Positions 24,769 through 33,471 of a stretch of DNA of 64,000 nucleotides are shown piece after piece; within the stretch, counting starts at the first letter, position 1; each line of letters opens with the position of its first letter. The stretch covers positions 121,039 to 185,038 of the forward strand of contig JBFWVT010000002.1 in NCBI GenBank assembly GCA_050246595.1, given 5' to 3'. This DNA is from DATARH01 sp050246595. Lineage in GTDB: Bacteria; Pseudomonadota; Alphaproteobacteria; ATCC43930; CGMCC-115725. Under the pieces are notes generated by a model. The model was not told the origin of the DNA. It worked only from the letters and a program-made list of their open reading frames with translations, and searched no databases. Position numbers and translations under genes: made by a program.

Positions 24769-24990
24769 ATGGCCGATCACTTCTTTTCGATCAAGCCGGG
24801 CGAGGCGGGGGTTCGCAAGTCGGCGGCTGTCACGGTCGGCAGCTCGACTGCGGCCGGCAGCGTGATCGAACTCCGCGTCGAAGATGGCGCGTGCAAGGCG
24901 ATCCAGGTTGCCAACGCTCTCGAATGGTTGGCGGATTGTTTTCGCAATCGCAATCCGGGGGTGATCCCGGTCGATTTCCTCAAGGATTGA
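24769..24990 (+). CDS. Small structural-region protein, unknown
   Basis: A 73-residue protein with a beta-rich N-terminal half (FFSIKPGEAGVRKSAAVTVG) and a short helical C-terminus. TAGGAGGGCCGC precedes the ATG. It lies 9 bp after its neighbour in a tight plus-strand operon. Function unknown. Confidence 0.6.
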   Translation: MADHFFSIKPGEAGVRKSAAVTVGSSTAAGSVIELRVEDGACKAIQVANALEWLADCFRNRNPGVIPVDFLKD

Positions 24991-24994
24991 CCCG

Positions 24995-25276
24995 ATGCGC
25001 CCGATTGACGGCTATCTCGCCACCAATATCAGCGCCACGACGGCGGCCTTCAAGCTCCGGGGCGGTCTCTACGGTGTAGACGCCATCGCGACTTGGGGCG
25101 GCGGTTCGGTCACGCTTCAACGCGTGGCGGGTGACGGCAGTACCATGGTCACGGCGATGACCGCGTTTTCCGCGAACGGATATGCGACTGCGTATCTGCC
25201 GCCAGGTGACTACAAGCTCGCCGTCGCCACCGCCACGGGGGTTTATGTGAACGTTCGGCGCATTCCCGGAGAATGA
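24995..25276 (+). CDS. Small structural-region protein, unknown
   Basis: A 93-residue beta-rich protein (FKLRGGLYGVDAIATWGGGS, ending in VNVRRIPGE). It contains a one-mismatch copy of the phage palindrome (CTACGGTGTAG, 25069-25079), read in the same codon frame as all perfect coding copies. A head-decoration or tail-attachment role is possible. Confidence 0.6.
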   Translation: MRPIDGYLATNISATTAAFKLRGGLYGVDAIATWGGGSVTLQRVAGDGSTMVTAMTAFSANGYATAYLPPGDYKLAVATATGVYVNVRRIPGE

Positions 25277-25278
25277 CC

Positions 25279-25377
25279 ATGAAGGGTCGGAAAAACCCGG
25301 TTGCGAAAGCGGCTTCAAAACTGGCAACCAAGGTTATCCCGAACGGGAAGAAGCCGAAATCGAAAAAGAGGAAGTAG
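25279..25377 (+). CDS. 32-residue Lys/Arg-rich micro-protein
   Basis: An ATG at 25279 preceded by GGAGAATGACC gives a 32-residue, extremely basic peptide (MKGRKNPVAKAASKL..., ending KKPKSKKRK). It fits exactly between the stop at 25276 and the next ATG at 25381 with 2- and 3-bp gaps, so it is very probably translated. Such charge suggests DNA or RNA contact, for example inside the capsid; this is inference. Confidence 0.6.
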   Translation: MKGRKNPVAKAASKLATKVIPNGKKPKSKKRK

Positions 25378-25380
25378 CGC

Positions 25381-26358
25381 ATGTCCTACTTTACCCGTGT
25401 TGACCTCGCGAACCGGGCCTTGCAACACCTTGGCGTGCCGCGGATTTCGACGTTCGCCGACAGTACCCGGCAGGCGCGCGAGGCGGGTTTCGCGGTGGAC
25501 AAGCTGCGCCGGGCCGAATTGCAGCGGTCGGTATGGACGTTTGCCACCCGCCGAGCCGTCATGCGTGAGGTTGTCGGTACGACGCTTGATCTCTCCTTCG
25601 CCACCTATGCCGCCGGGACGACCTACGGGGCCGGTGACGTGGTGAAGGACAGCAACGGTTTCTTGTGGCTCAGCCGCAAGGCGTCCAACACCGGCAACAC
25701 GCCGGGCGGGGAGGGGACCAACCCGTATTGGGTATCCTATTTCGGGCCGGTGGTTGCGCAGGCGCATAGTACGTCGGTTGCCTACCTGCCCGGCGATATG
25801 ACGCACGCCGACAACGTAGTCTATCTCTGCCTGGCGGCACATTCCAACCAGGCGCCACCAAACGCGTCCTATTGGCGGGCCGTCACCGGGGCCGGCGGGG
25901 CTTCGGTGATTACACTGTCACCGTTGGGCTACGAGCGGGATGCCAGCTCGGCCCGCAAGATATACCGGCTGCCGGCCAATTTCCTGCGCATGGCGCCGCA
26001 AGACCCCAAGGCCGCCTCCGGCGCCCGGCTCAATACGACCGCCGGCATGGCCTACAACGACTGGGAGATTGAGGAGCCGAACCTGTTCACGGACGACAGT
26101 TCTCCGTTTGTGATGCGGTTTGTCGCCGACGTGACCGATGTTTCGGCGATGCACCCTCTGTTCTGTGAAGTCCTGGCGGCCCGGATCGCCACCGAACTGG
26201 CCGAGCCGCTGACGCAGAATGTCTCGAAAAAAGCCGACGCCCTGGCGCTGTATCAGCAGTACACGGCGACTGCGCAGACGGTGAACGCGATTGAGGCCGG
26301 CACAACGGAAAGCGAACCGATCCCGGAGGCTCCGGCGCAGGCCCAAGGAAGGCGGTAG
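25381..26358 (+). CDS. Tail adaptor protein, gp11-like (copy A), with inserted CBM-like segment
   Basis: A 325-residue protein with a T7 gp11-like (tail tubular protein A) N-terminus (VDLANRALQHLGVPRISTF, then LRRAELQRSVWTFATRRAVM) and C-terminal FVADVTDVSAMHPLFCEVLA plus a helical tail. Between them (about 75-165) are two carbohydrate-binding-module-like units (TYGAGDVVKDSNGFLWLSRK...NTGNTP and SVAYLPGDMTHADNVVYLCL). It should form the ring between portal and nozzle. A paralogue follows directly. Confidence 0.75.
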   Translation: MSYFTRVDLANRALQHLGVPRISTFADSTRQAREAGFAVDKLRRAELQRSVWTFATRRAVMREVVGTTLDLSFATYAAGTTYGAGDVVKDSNGFLWLSRKASNTGNTPGGEGTNPYWVSYFGPVVAQAHSTSVAYLPGDMTHADNVVYLCLAAHSNQAPPNASYWRAVTGAGGASVITLSPLGYERDASSARKIYRLPANFLRMAPQDPKAASGARLNTTAGMAYNDWEIEEPNLFTDDSSPFVMRFVADVTDVSAMHPLFCEVLAARIATELAEPLTQNVSKKADALALYQQYTATAQTVNAIEAGTTESEPIPEAPAQAQGRR

Positions 26359-26361
26359 TCC

Positions 26362-27333
26362 ATGGCCTTCCGGGAACCGCGGGACATCATCAACCGGGCG
26401 CTGGCGCATCTCGGAAAGGAACGCGTTCGGACCCTGACCGACCACACGGTCAATGCGCAGGAAGGGGCGGACGCCTACGACAAGCTGCGCCTGGCCGAGT
26501 TGCGCCGGAACCCATGGCGGTTCGCCACAAGGCGCGCGGTGCTGCGGGCGATCGACGATGAAACCTACCTGTTCACGCCATCGGCCTACGCTTCCGGCAC
26601 GACCTACGCCCATGGGGCGATCGTCACCTACGAGAACCAGTGGTGGGAAAGCCAGGTGGGGTTGAACACCGGGCATACACCGGAGCCGGGCCAATGGTGG
26701 CAGCACTATTACGGTTCGGACGCGGCGCGTACCTACGATGAAGACCTTGCCTACCACGCGGGCGAGCTGGTTGTCGGCAGCGACGACGCGGTTTACCGCT
26801 CCCTGATAAACGCGAATGAAAACGATCCGGTGGACGACGGCACCGGCTGGCTGGAACTCTCAGGCACGACCGCTGCTCTGACGATCCTCTATCCGATCGG
26901 CGCCGGCTCGGCCGCGGACACGTCATCGCACAACGTATACCGGCTGCCGCGGGGGTTTCTCCGGCGGGCGCCGACCGATCCCAAGGCTGGCACGCATCCG
27001 TATTTGGGCGGCCCGGTACATGCCTCCTCGGAAGCCTGGATGTTCGAGGGGAACTACATTGTAGCCCCGGATGTCGGCCCGATCCTGCTTCGCTACGTGG
27101 CGGATATTTCCGACGTGACCGCCATGGACCCGATGTTCTGCGAAGCCCTGGCCGCCCGGATTGCCACCGAAATAGGCCCGCGTGTGGTCACGGCCGAGGA
27201 AGGCCGCCGGGGTTTGGTCTCGGCCGCGCAAGAGCACTACCGCACCGAAATGGCGGAAGCCCGGATCGTGGACGGGATCGAAAAGGGTCCGGTCGAGGCT
27301 TGGGAAGACGACTACATATCGGTCAGGAGATAA
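26362..27333 (+). CDS. Tail adaptor protein, gp11-like (copy B), paralogue of the preceding gene
   Basis: A 323-residue protein with the same plan and length as the gene before it: DIINRALAHLGKERVRTL, LRLAELRRNPWRFATRRAVL, CBM-like TYAHGAIVTYENQWWESQVG, the linker YRLPRGFLRRAPTDPKAG, and the C-terminal YVADISDVTAMDPMFCEALA. Clear tandem duplication with strong divergence. It carries palindrome copy 2. The two proteins may form a mixed adaptor ring or two stacked rings. Confidence 0.75.
   Translation: MAFREPRDIINRALAHLGKERVRTLTDHTVNAQEGADAYDKLRLAELRRNPWRFATRRAVLRAIDDETYLFTPSAYASGTTYAHGAIVTYENQWWESQVGLNTGHTPEPGQWWQHYYGSDAARTYDEDLAYHAGELVVGSDDAVYRSLINANENDPVDDGTGWLELSGTTAALTILYPIGAGSAADTSSHNVYRLPRGFLRRAPTDPKAGTHPYLGGPVHASSEAWMFEGNYIVAPDVGPILLRYVADISDVTAMDPMFCEALAARIATEIGPRVVTAEEGRRGLVSAAQEHYRTEMAEARIVDGIEKGPVEAWEDDYISVRR
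27054..27064. repeat. Palindrome CTACATTGTAG (copy 2), coding
   Basis: Inside the copy B adaptor gene; codons TAC ATT GTA (Tyr-Ile-Val). Confidence 0.85.
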
Positions 27334-27336
27334 CCC

Positions 27337-29292
27337 ATGCCTGATGAAGCTGTGTACCACCAGGCTTCTTTTTTATCGGGTGAATGGTCTCCTCTGGCAC
27401 AAGGCCGGAGCGATCTTGACGCCTACAAGACGGCACTGAATGTCTGCCTGAATGCCTATCCCTCCATTGAGGGGAGCTTTGTTCGCCGCTCCGGCACCCG
27501 ATATATCGGCCCGACGATCGACCGCACCTACTCCAAGCTGTTGCCGTTCTCGGCCCGTGGCGGTTATCGACTTGTCCTGGAGTGTGGCGATCAGAAGCTC
27601 CGCATTCTCTCGGGTGCAACCTGGCTTACGACAAACGATGACCAAACCATCATCGGTTCGTCTTCCGTAACGGGAGCTTTGACGGTCACATTGGACAACG
27701 ACCATGGCTGGGCAGTCGGGGATATGGTTCTCATCGAACCTGTCTCGGGGGTCAACCCGGAAGCCGGTCTGTACTTCAACCGCTTGATGCGGGTGCAATC
27801 GGTTCCGACGACAAGTTCCCTTACTTTGCACGATGATGAAGGGGATACGTTCGGTTTTGACAGCCTTGCCGATGTCATGGTGGATTGCATCATAAAGCGC
27901 GTGCGGCAGTTTACGACGGATTGGGAGGCCGATGTGCTTCCCGATTTGCGCATTGTGCAGGCCAGCGATGAAGCCATTATCCTGACCCGGACGGTGCATC
28001 CCAAGTCCCTGCCGATCTTGAACGTAGATGGGGTTATCACCTTTGGCAGCCTTGCCGACCTGGCGTTGGAGGACGGACCCTATCTCGATAACCAGATTGG
28101 CGCCTCGGGGGGAAACGAGACGGGGGCGGTATCGGCTTACACCGGGTCGATCACATTCACTCCGGCTTCCACCACGTTTACCGCGGTAGACGTTGGCCGG
28201 CTGATCCGGTTGTATCACGAGCCGGCGGCCTGGAATAACGCGACGACCTATACCTACGGCCAGGCGGTGACGTATGAAGGGCAATGGTGGCGGTCGATCG
28301 CGACCGGCGACTACGCATCGGATAACGTCAATGTCATACCGGGCACCCTGGCTTCGATCGACGGAAGCTCGGTGACGCTATGGGCGCCGGCCCCGGAAGC
28401 CGGGCGGTGGGCTTGGGGAACGATCACGGCACAGGCCGGCACGAGCTGCACGGTATCGTTGGAAACCAACTTGAACAGCGCCAACGGAACCACAATCACC
28501 GAATGGCGGCTCGGGGTCTACACCACGGATCAGTACCCTACCTGCGGCACCTACCACAATGGCCGGCTCTACCTGGCTGGGGCGGTCCCCAATCGCATCG
28601 ACGTGAGCAAAGCCAACGATAAGACCAATTTTTCGACTACAGACGAATACGGGAATGTTGATGACGACCACGCGGTTGTGCTGGAGTTGAACTTTGACGA
28701 TCAGCAATCCGTGTGCTGGCTGGCTTCCGATGAGAAGGGTGTCATCGCGGGTACTGAAGGCGGCGAGGTTCTGATAACCTCTGCGAGCGGTCTTACCCCC
28801 TATGACCGGGAGGCGGCCAAGATGACCCGGTATTTGTGCTCGAACATCGAGCCTTGCCGGGCCGGATCGGCGATCCTGTTTGTGCAGTTCTACCGACGCT
28901 ATATCGTCGAGTACCGACCAAGCCCGATCGGCACAAGGTTTGTCGGTACATACATCAATGAGTTCTCCAAGCACTTGACGGTCAATGCGTTGAAGGAGAT
29001 TGCGTATCAACAGATGTTGACGCCGACCGTTTGGTGTCTCAGCGACTTTGGCGACTTGACAGGTATTACCTATCGGCGAAATGAAAACGAGATTGTCGCG
29101 GGTTCACATCGCCATGAGATTGCCAACAATGGCCGCTATGTGGCGAGCATCTGCGTTGGATCGCACGCGCTTTGGACGAACGATTTGCTATATATGTGTA
29201 CCTATGAGGTATCAGGCGGCGCGAGTTCGATCCCCGATAACGGGTCTGACTTTGCCATCGAAATCCTACAGCCAGTCATACCGGACAGGTGA
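27337..29292 (+). CDS. Tail nozzle protein, gp12-like
   Basis: A 651-residue protein matching the podovirus tail tubular protein B/nozzle pattern at its start: FLSGEWSPLAQGRSDLDAYK and GSFVRRSGTRYIG. The body is beta-rich, with a CBM-like insert at about 300-330 (NNATTYTYGQAVTYEGQWWR). The C-terminal region has CSNIEPCRAGSAILFVQFYR and YQQMLTPTVWCLSDFGDL, as in the family. The usual final domain appears to be encoded separately at 29841. It forms the DNA exit channel of the short tail. Confidence 0.8.
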   Translation: MPDEAVYHQASFLSGEWSPLAQGRSDLDAYKTALNVCLNAYPSIEGSFVRRSGTRYIGPTIDRTYSKLLPFSARGGYRLVLECGDQKLRILSGATWLTTNDDQTIIGSSSVTGALTVTLDNDHGWAVGDMVLIEPVSGVNPEAGLYFNRLMRVQSVPTTSSLTLHDDEGDTFGFDSLADVMVDCIIKRVRQFTTDWEADVLPDLRIVQASDEAIILTRTVHPKSLPILNVDGVITFGSLADLALEDGPYLDNQIGASGGNETGAVSAYTGSITFTPASTTFTAVDVGRLIRLYHEPAAWNNATTYTYGQAVTYEGQWWRSIATGDYASDNVNVIPGTLASIDGSSVTLWAPAPEAGRWAWGTITAQAGTSCTVSLETNLNSANGTTITEWRLGVYTTDQYPTCGTYHNGRLYLAGAVPNRIDVSKANDKTNFSTTDEYGNVDDDHAVVLELNFDDQQSVCWLASDEKGVIAGTEGGEVLITSASGLTPYDREAAKMTRYLCSNIEPCRAGSAILFVQFYRRYIVEYRPSPIGTRFVGTYINEFSKHLTVNALKEIAYQQMLTPTVWCLSDFGDLTGITYRRNENEIVAGSHRHEIANNGRYVASICVGSHALWTNDLLYMCTYEVSGGASSIPDNGSDFAIEILQPVIPDR

Positions 29293-29295
29293 GCC

Positions 29296-29829
29296 GTGCC
29301 AGTTAATGTTGGATGGTTTGTAGACCGTGGAACGCGGCTGCTCGGGAGAGGTTCCGGGTATTTTGAGGCGGCTTTGGCTGAAACCGAGAATGATATATTC
29401 TTGCAAATCCAGGAAGTCGGGCCGGATGGCATCATTGCCGGCGCCGGTTGGGATGAGATAATCATCGGCGGGGATTACACGATTGTCGGCACCGAACTGA
29501 CGACGACCGGGGTACGAGTTGAACTACCGGACGATGGGTTTTTCGCCGTCAAGGCGCAGTTGTTCTTTGGTGGATATGATTTTGGTACATCACACCCTCA
29601 ATGGCGCATTTTCCAGGAAGGGCCGGATATTGCGTTGGCGACGGCGGACCCTACACCTTCCGCTGGCAGCACTGGCGGGGAAACCATAATCGTCCCGAAG
29701 ACGGGGATATTGGCAGCAGGTACGAAAATCGTTATACATGTCCAAAGCGGCGACGTGGACGACGATGGTATATTCGAGGTCCAGTATCCGAGCTACATGC
29801 ACGTCGTATGGTGGCCGCCAGTGACGTAG
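29296..29829 (+). CDS. Virion protein of unknown function
   Basis: A 177-residue all-beta-looking protein starting at GTG, placed between the nozzle gene and its probable detached C-terminal domain. The sequence (AALAETENDIFLQIQEVGPD..., repeated Gly/Asp turns) suggests a jelly-roll or similar fold. Function is inferred only from position in the tail operon. Confidence 0.55.
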   Translation: MPVNVGWFVDRGTRLLGRGSGYFEAALAETENDIFLQIQEVGPDGIIAGAGWDEIIIGGDYTIVGTELTTTGVRVELPDDGFFAVKAQLFFGGYDFGTSHPQWRIFQEGPDIALATADPTPSAGSTGGETIIVPKTGILAAGTKIVIHVQSGDVDDDGIFEVQYPSYMHVVWWPPVT

Positions 29830-29840
29830 GAGTACGGGCT

Positions 29841-30452
29841 ATGCCGAGTGATACCCATCTGAAATTCTACGGGTGCTGGCATCTGGCCGGTGAGACGGTA
29901 CAGGTGACGATCGCCGGTCTCGATTGCGGAGACTACATTGTAGACGACGACGGCACCGTGGAAGTCCCGTTCGGGGCCGACGAGAACGGTATCCTGACCG
30001 CGGAATATGTGTCCGAACTCTCCGGCGCTGGGCTGGACAACGCGGTCGAAGTTACGTTCATCCTGGATGACGAAGATGTATCGGCGACGATCCCGGTCCT
30101 GGTCGGCAAGGGATACCGCACCCGCGGTCAGACGCTTCGGCCGGTATTGGCGAACGACCTTGGCCTCCGCACGCACGGCCTTGGGAAGACCCGCCGGGCG
30201 CACGAATACGCGGTGCTGCTCCACTACGCCGCCGATGTTTCGTTCGGGACGAATTTCACCGACATGGACACGGCGCAACTTGTGTTGGCCGATGGCGAGA
30301 CAGCTTGGCCGCAGGATAGCACCTACTCAGGCGTCTATAGGGGCATCTTGACAGACGGGTACGGCTACGACAGTATGTTGTGCTGGCAGGTTGACCGCCC
30401 CTGGCCGTTGATGGTCTGCGCTGTTTCGGTGTTTTTGGTAGCCGAGGAATAG
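29841..30452 (+). CDS. Probable nozzle C-terminal-domain protein
   Basis: A 203-residue protein with a beta-rich N-terminus (HLKFYGCWHLAGETVQVTIA) and then VGKGYRTRGQTLRP and GLGKTRRAHEYAVLLHY, motifs that in many podoviruses lie at the C-terminus of the gp12-like protein. Here they are a separate gene, with AGGAG at 29828-29832 deciding the start. It carries palindrome copy 3 near its N-terminus (DYIVDDD). Confidence 0.65.
   Translation: MPSDTHLKFYGCWHLAGETVQVTIAGLDCGDYIVDDDGTVEVPFGADENGILTAEYVSELSGAGLDNAVEVTFILDDEDVSATIPVLVGKGYRTRGQTLRPVLANDLGLRTHGLGKTRRAHEYAVLLHYAADVSFGTNFTDMDTAQLVLADGETAWPQDSTYSGVYRGILTDGYGYDSMLCWQVDRPWPLMVCAVSVFLVAEE
29933..29943. repeat. Palindrome CTACATTGTAG (copy 3), coding
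   Basis: Codons TAC ATT GTA (Tyr-Ile-Val) in the gene at 29841. Confidence 0.85.
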
Positions 30453-30455
30453 GCA

Positions 30456-31274
30456 ATGTCTTTTATCCCGACATTCCATTTCAACACCGACCCAGGTGGC
30501 TACGTTACAAAGACGAAAAATACCGGGACGACCACTACACAGAACAAGTCCGCCGACCTTTCGCTTGTCCGGGCGGTATCGTCGGACATCCTGGATTTCA
30601 AGGCCAAGGGGATCGAATTTGACGCATCGGCAGCCGCGCAACGTGCCAGTGCGGCCGGGTACGACGCCGAGATCGCGGCCTACGGATCGGCTGAGAGGAC
30701 CGCCAGGCAGAACGCGCTTTATTCCCGCGTGGCCGGCGAGATCGCCGAGTACCAGTCGCAGCGGGATACCCTTCGCCTGGCCGGTAGCCAGCGGGCGGGA
30801 CTGGCCGGCGCCGGATTTGTCGACAGCGCGGACATGGTTCGGTCTACCTTGCAGCAAGGGTATCTCGACCGGCAGCTTATCCGCACGCAAGCCTTGTTCG
30901 AGGAAGGCGGGTATCTGGAACAGGCGGCGGCCGGGGTGGCTCAGGCGGCGGCAGCCGGGACCGCGAAAACATCTGCGCTCAACCTGGCGTCCACCTACGA
31001 CACCGCCGCGGCCGATAGCCGGGTCTACGCCGCCAATGCAACCACTGCATTAAGTTCATATTTGAGTAAATTCAATCTTGAAAATACGACGGCGGACGGG
31101 TTGTTGTCTGGCGCTGACATCGGAACCGAGATCGCCACGGCGCCGCAGATCGTCGAAAGGTCTGATACGGGCAGCTCGACCGAAACCAAGAAACCAATAA
31201 ACAAGGTAGGGTTTGTCAGTGCCGGTGAAATGCGCCGTATCCGGGAAGGGAAACGAATGAAGGACTGGATATAA
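30456..31274 (+). CDS. Probable internal virion protein, gp14-like
   Basis: A 272-residue, Ala-rich helical protein (AAAQRASAAGYDAEIAAYGS; LRLAGSQRAGLAGAGFVDSA; LQQGYLDRQLIRTQALFEEG). Composition, position after the nozzle genes and length resemble the internal core protein that T7-like phages eject into the cell envelope (gp14). The N-terminal 35 residues are Thr/Asn-rich and disordered-looking. Confidence 0.6.
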   Translation: MSFIPTFHFNTDPGGYVTKTKNTGTTTTQNKSADLSLVRAVSSDILDFKAKGIEFDASAAAQRASAAGYDAEIAAYGSAERTARQNALYSRVAGEIAEYQSQRDTLRLAGSQRAGLAGAGFVDSADMVRSTLQQGYLDRQLIRTQALFEEGGYLEQAAAGVAQAAAAGTAKTSALNLASTYDTAAADSRVYAANATTALSSYLSKFNLENTTADGLLSGADIGTEIATAPQIVERSDTGSSTETKKPINKVGFVSAGEMRRIREGKRMKDWI

Positions 31275-31277
31275 CCC

Positions 31278-32327
31278 ATGCCGAAGATCAGGGAATACAA
31301 CGCCCCCACCCGCCGGCTCAATCCATCCGACCGGGCTTCACAGGCATGGGAAACCGCCGGGCGCCGTTTCGGACCACTCTACAACCAGGCAGCGCAGGAC
31401 ATCAAGGAAGCCGGCCGGGTTCGCGGCGCCATGGAGCGGGCGAAGATATGGCCGTTCAACGTCTACGCGCTACGTGAACGCAACGCCGAGAAAATCACCA
31501 ATACCACCAGCGAGAATACCCGAACTTCGCAGGATAGCGGGGGCGGCGGTGGCGGGGCCAAGCTCATCGACAAGAAGGACGACGGCGGTTGGGGAGATTA
31601 CTACAAGAGCCTTCGAAGAAGCGGCGCGGGCGGGTATTACGAACATGACCCCGGCGCGCTGGAAAACGAAAGCCGTTGGGAATACAGCCATGGGGAAGCC
31701 AGTGCCGGCGCTGTTGGCATGTCCCGCCTGGCCCGCTCATTGGCTGACACGCCACCTTCATATTACAACGGCCAGTACGAGACGGTCGGCGAAGACGGCA
31801 TTCCGCGCACGCCGTACCAGCAAGACAAATACGACACCGAAGTTACAAGAATGTGGCAGGACGCGCTTCGGACGGCGAAGCGCAACAACGATGAAACCGC
31901 GGCCATCCAGCGTCGTCAGGCGGCGCAAGAACAAAAATACCTGGATCGCTTCTACGACAATCGCGACAAGTGGCTCGGCGACCATAACGAAGCCTGGCAG
32001 AAATCCCACGATAGCGGTCAGGATCGTTTGGCGCGGGAGTTTGTGGACACCTGGAACACCAAATACCCCGACGACAAAAAGAGCTATTCCGACCCTGACG
32101 ATCGGGCGTTTGCAAGGGACGCGATACGAACCGTTCCGGCCGAACAGTCCACCATAGGACGGTACGAAGATGAAAACCCGGATTACCGTATTCGGTACGG
32201 GACGCCGACCACGGGGGATTATGTTCGATACGCGCCTCGGGCCATTGTGGATGGCGTCAAGGGGGTGATCGACCGAATTTCCGGCAATAGAAGCCCCGAG
32301 TTCTACGCGGAGATACCCCGTGATTGA
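31278..32327 (+). CDS. Internal virion protein, unknown family
   Basis: A 349-residue hydrophilic protein with long charged helices and a Gly run (SGGGGGGAKL at about 93-102). The region LENESRWEYSHGEASAGAVG superficially recalls lytic transglycosylase segments, but the catalytic context is not convincing. It is 3 bp after the gp14-like gene and overlaps the next gene by 8 bp, so it belongs to the ejection-protein operon. Confidence 0.55.
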   Translation: MPKIREYNAPTRRLNPSDRASQAWETAGRRFGPLYNQAAQDIKEAGRVRGAMERAKIWPFNVYALRERNAEKITNTTSENTRTSQDSGGGGGGAKLIDKKDDGGWGDYYKSLRRSGAGGYYEHDPGALENESRWEYSHGEASAGAVGMSRLARSLADTPPSYYNGQYETVGEDGIPRTPYQQDKYDTEVTRMWQDALRTAKRNNDETAAIQRRQAAQEQKYLDRFYDNRDKWLGDHNEAWQKSHDSGQDRLAREFVDTWNTKYPDDKKSYSDPDDRAFARDAIRTVPAEQSTIGRYEDENPDYRIRYGTPTTGDYVRYAPRAIVDGVKGVIDRISGNRSPEFYAEIPRD

Positions 32328-33471
32328 CGATCTGGAAAGCGCACCGGCTGATCCGCTCGACCAGTTCGCGCAACTGTTCAACACGCCGGTCGGCCAGTCT
32401 TTCGCCGAGGAGGCCCGCGTTCGCCTTCAGGATTACGCGATGCGGCGGGGGATCGCCGAGGCCAACACCGCGGCCGGCGACGCGTTCGCGTCAAATCTTA
32501 GCGAAATCCGCGGCAACTTCATGGGCCTTGTGGAGCGCGACCCGCTGGCGACGCATCTTGCGCTTGATCTGGCCGAGCTGGGCGTCGGTGCGATGGTCGG
32601 CACGGTCCCCGGTACGTCGCCGGAACAGGCCATGGAGATCGCCACGGGGATGCAGCGGGACATCGCCCGCACCGCGGTTCGATCGCTGGCTGAGCGCCAC
32701 GAGGAAGGCGCCCGCGGGCTGTTGGGTGACGAACGCATTGGCGGGCTGCTTGGGGATGAGCGTGAGGCCCTGGGCGGCTACATCACGGCACAGTCGATCG
32801 CCCGCCGGGTGGATAGCGAAGCGCAACAGAGGATGGCCGAGCGGGCCGCAACAGAACAGGCCAATCGGTCGGCGTGGAATTACATGGCGGCCATGGTCGA
32901 TCCCGAGACGGGTGAGATCGGGTATCCGTCTGGCTGGGCTGGGCGCGTTATGGCCGACCCTTCGATGACCCCGGAAACCAAGGCGGCCCTGTTCGATACC
33001 TACGGGAGATTGACCGAAAATGGAGACGTTGGCCGAAGTGATAGCTTGGTGGTGCGCGATCTTGTTCGTGGTTTGGCTGGCCCTGGTGTTTCCCCCACCG
33101 AGATTTTGAGCCGGGCCGGGGATGATCTTCGGGCCGCCGATGCGGTCTACCTGGCGGGGCTTGCAGCCGATCCGACGCAGCGTAACCGGGCGGTCCAACT
33201 TTCCACCGTACTCGACCAGGGGAAAGTTCTGGCAGCTCCCGAGAACGGGCCAGCCGGCCGCAGGGCCTACAGCGAGTTCGCCGAATGGACCTTGGCGAAT
33301 GCCCGCAACGGTGCCGACCTCGACCCTGCCAGTCAGAATTACATCCTGTCTGGAAATCGTTTGCAGCAATTTGCGCCCCGTGCTACCTACAATGTAGAGG
33401 CGGCTATACCGGCTCCTACACAGGGACGCCGATCGTTATCTGAAATCTTCGGGGGTAGGGGTGGCTCTTAG
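32320..33471 (+). CDS. Internal virion protein, gp15-like by position
   Basis: A 383-residue helical protein rich in Ala, Arg and Glu (HEEGARGLLGDERIGGLLGD has a short internal repeat). It starts at GTG within the preceding gene and overlaps the giant gene by 11 bp. Position between a gp14-like and a gp16-like protein suggests a gp15-like ejection protein. Palindrome copy 4 lies near its end. Confidence 0.55.
   Translation: MIDDLESAPADPLDQFAQLFNTPVGQSFAEEARVRLQDYAMRRGIAEANTAAGDAFASNLSEIRGNFMGLVERDPLATHLALDLAELGVGAMVGTVPGTSPEQAMEIATGMQRDIARTAVRSLAERHEEGARGLLGDERIGGLLGDEREALGGYITAQSIARRVDSEAQQRMAERAATEQANRSAWNYMAAMVDPETGEIGYPSGWAGRVMADPSMTPETKAALFDTYGRLTENGDVGRSDSLVVRDLVRGLAGPGVSPTEILSRAGDDLRAADAVYLAGLAADPTQRNRAVQLSTVLDQGKVLAAPENGPAGRRAYSEFAEWTLANARNGADLDPASQNYILSGNRLQQFAPRATYNVEAAIPAPTQGRRSLSEIFGGRGGS
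33387..33397. repeat. Palindrome CTACAATGTAG (copy 4), coding
   Basis: Codons TAC AAT GTA (Tyr-Asn-Val) at the end of the gene at 32320; a CCTACACAGG variant follows 17 bp later at 33415-33424, about 40 bp before the giant gene. Confidence 0.85.

Noticed and set aside
31278..32327. Lytic transglycosylase domain in the 349-residue virion protein
   Set aside because: Only a short stretch resembles such enzymes; the catalytic Glu context and downstream motifs are not convincing.
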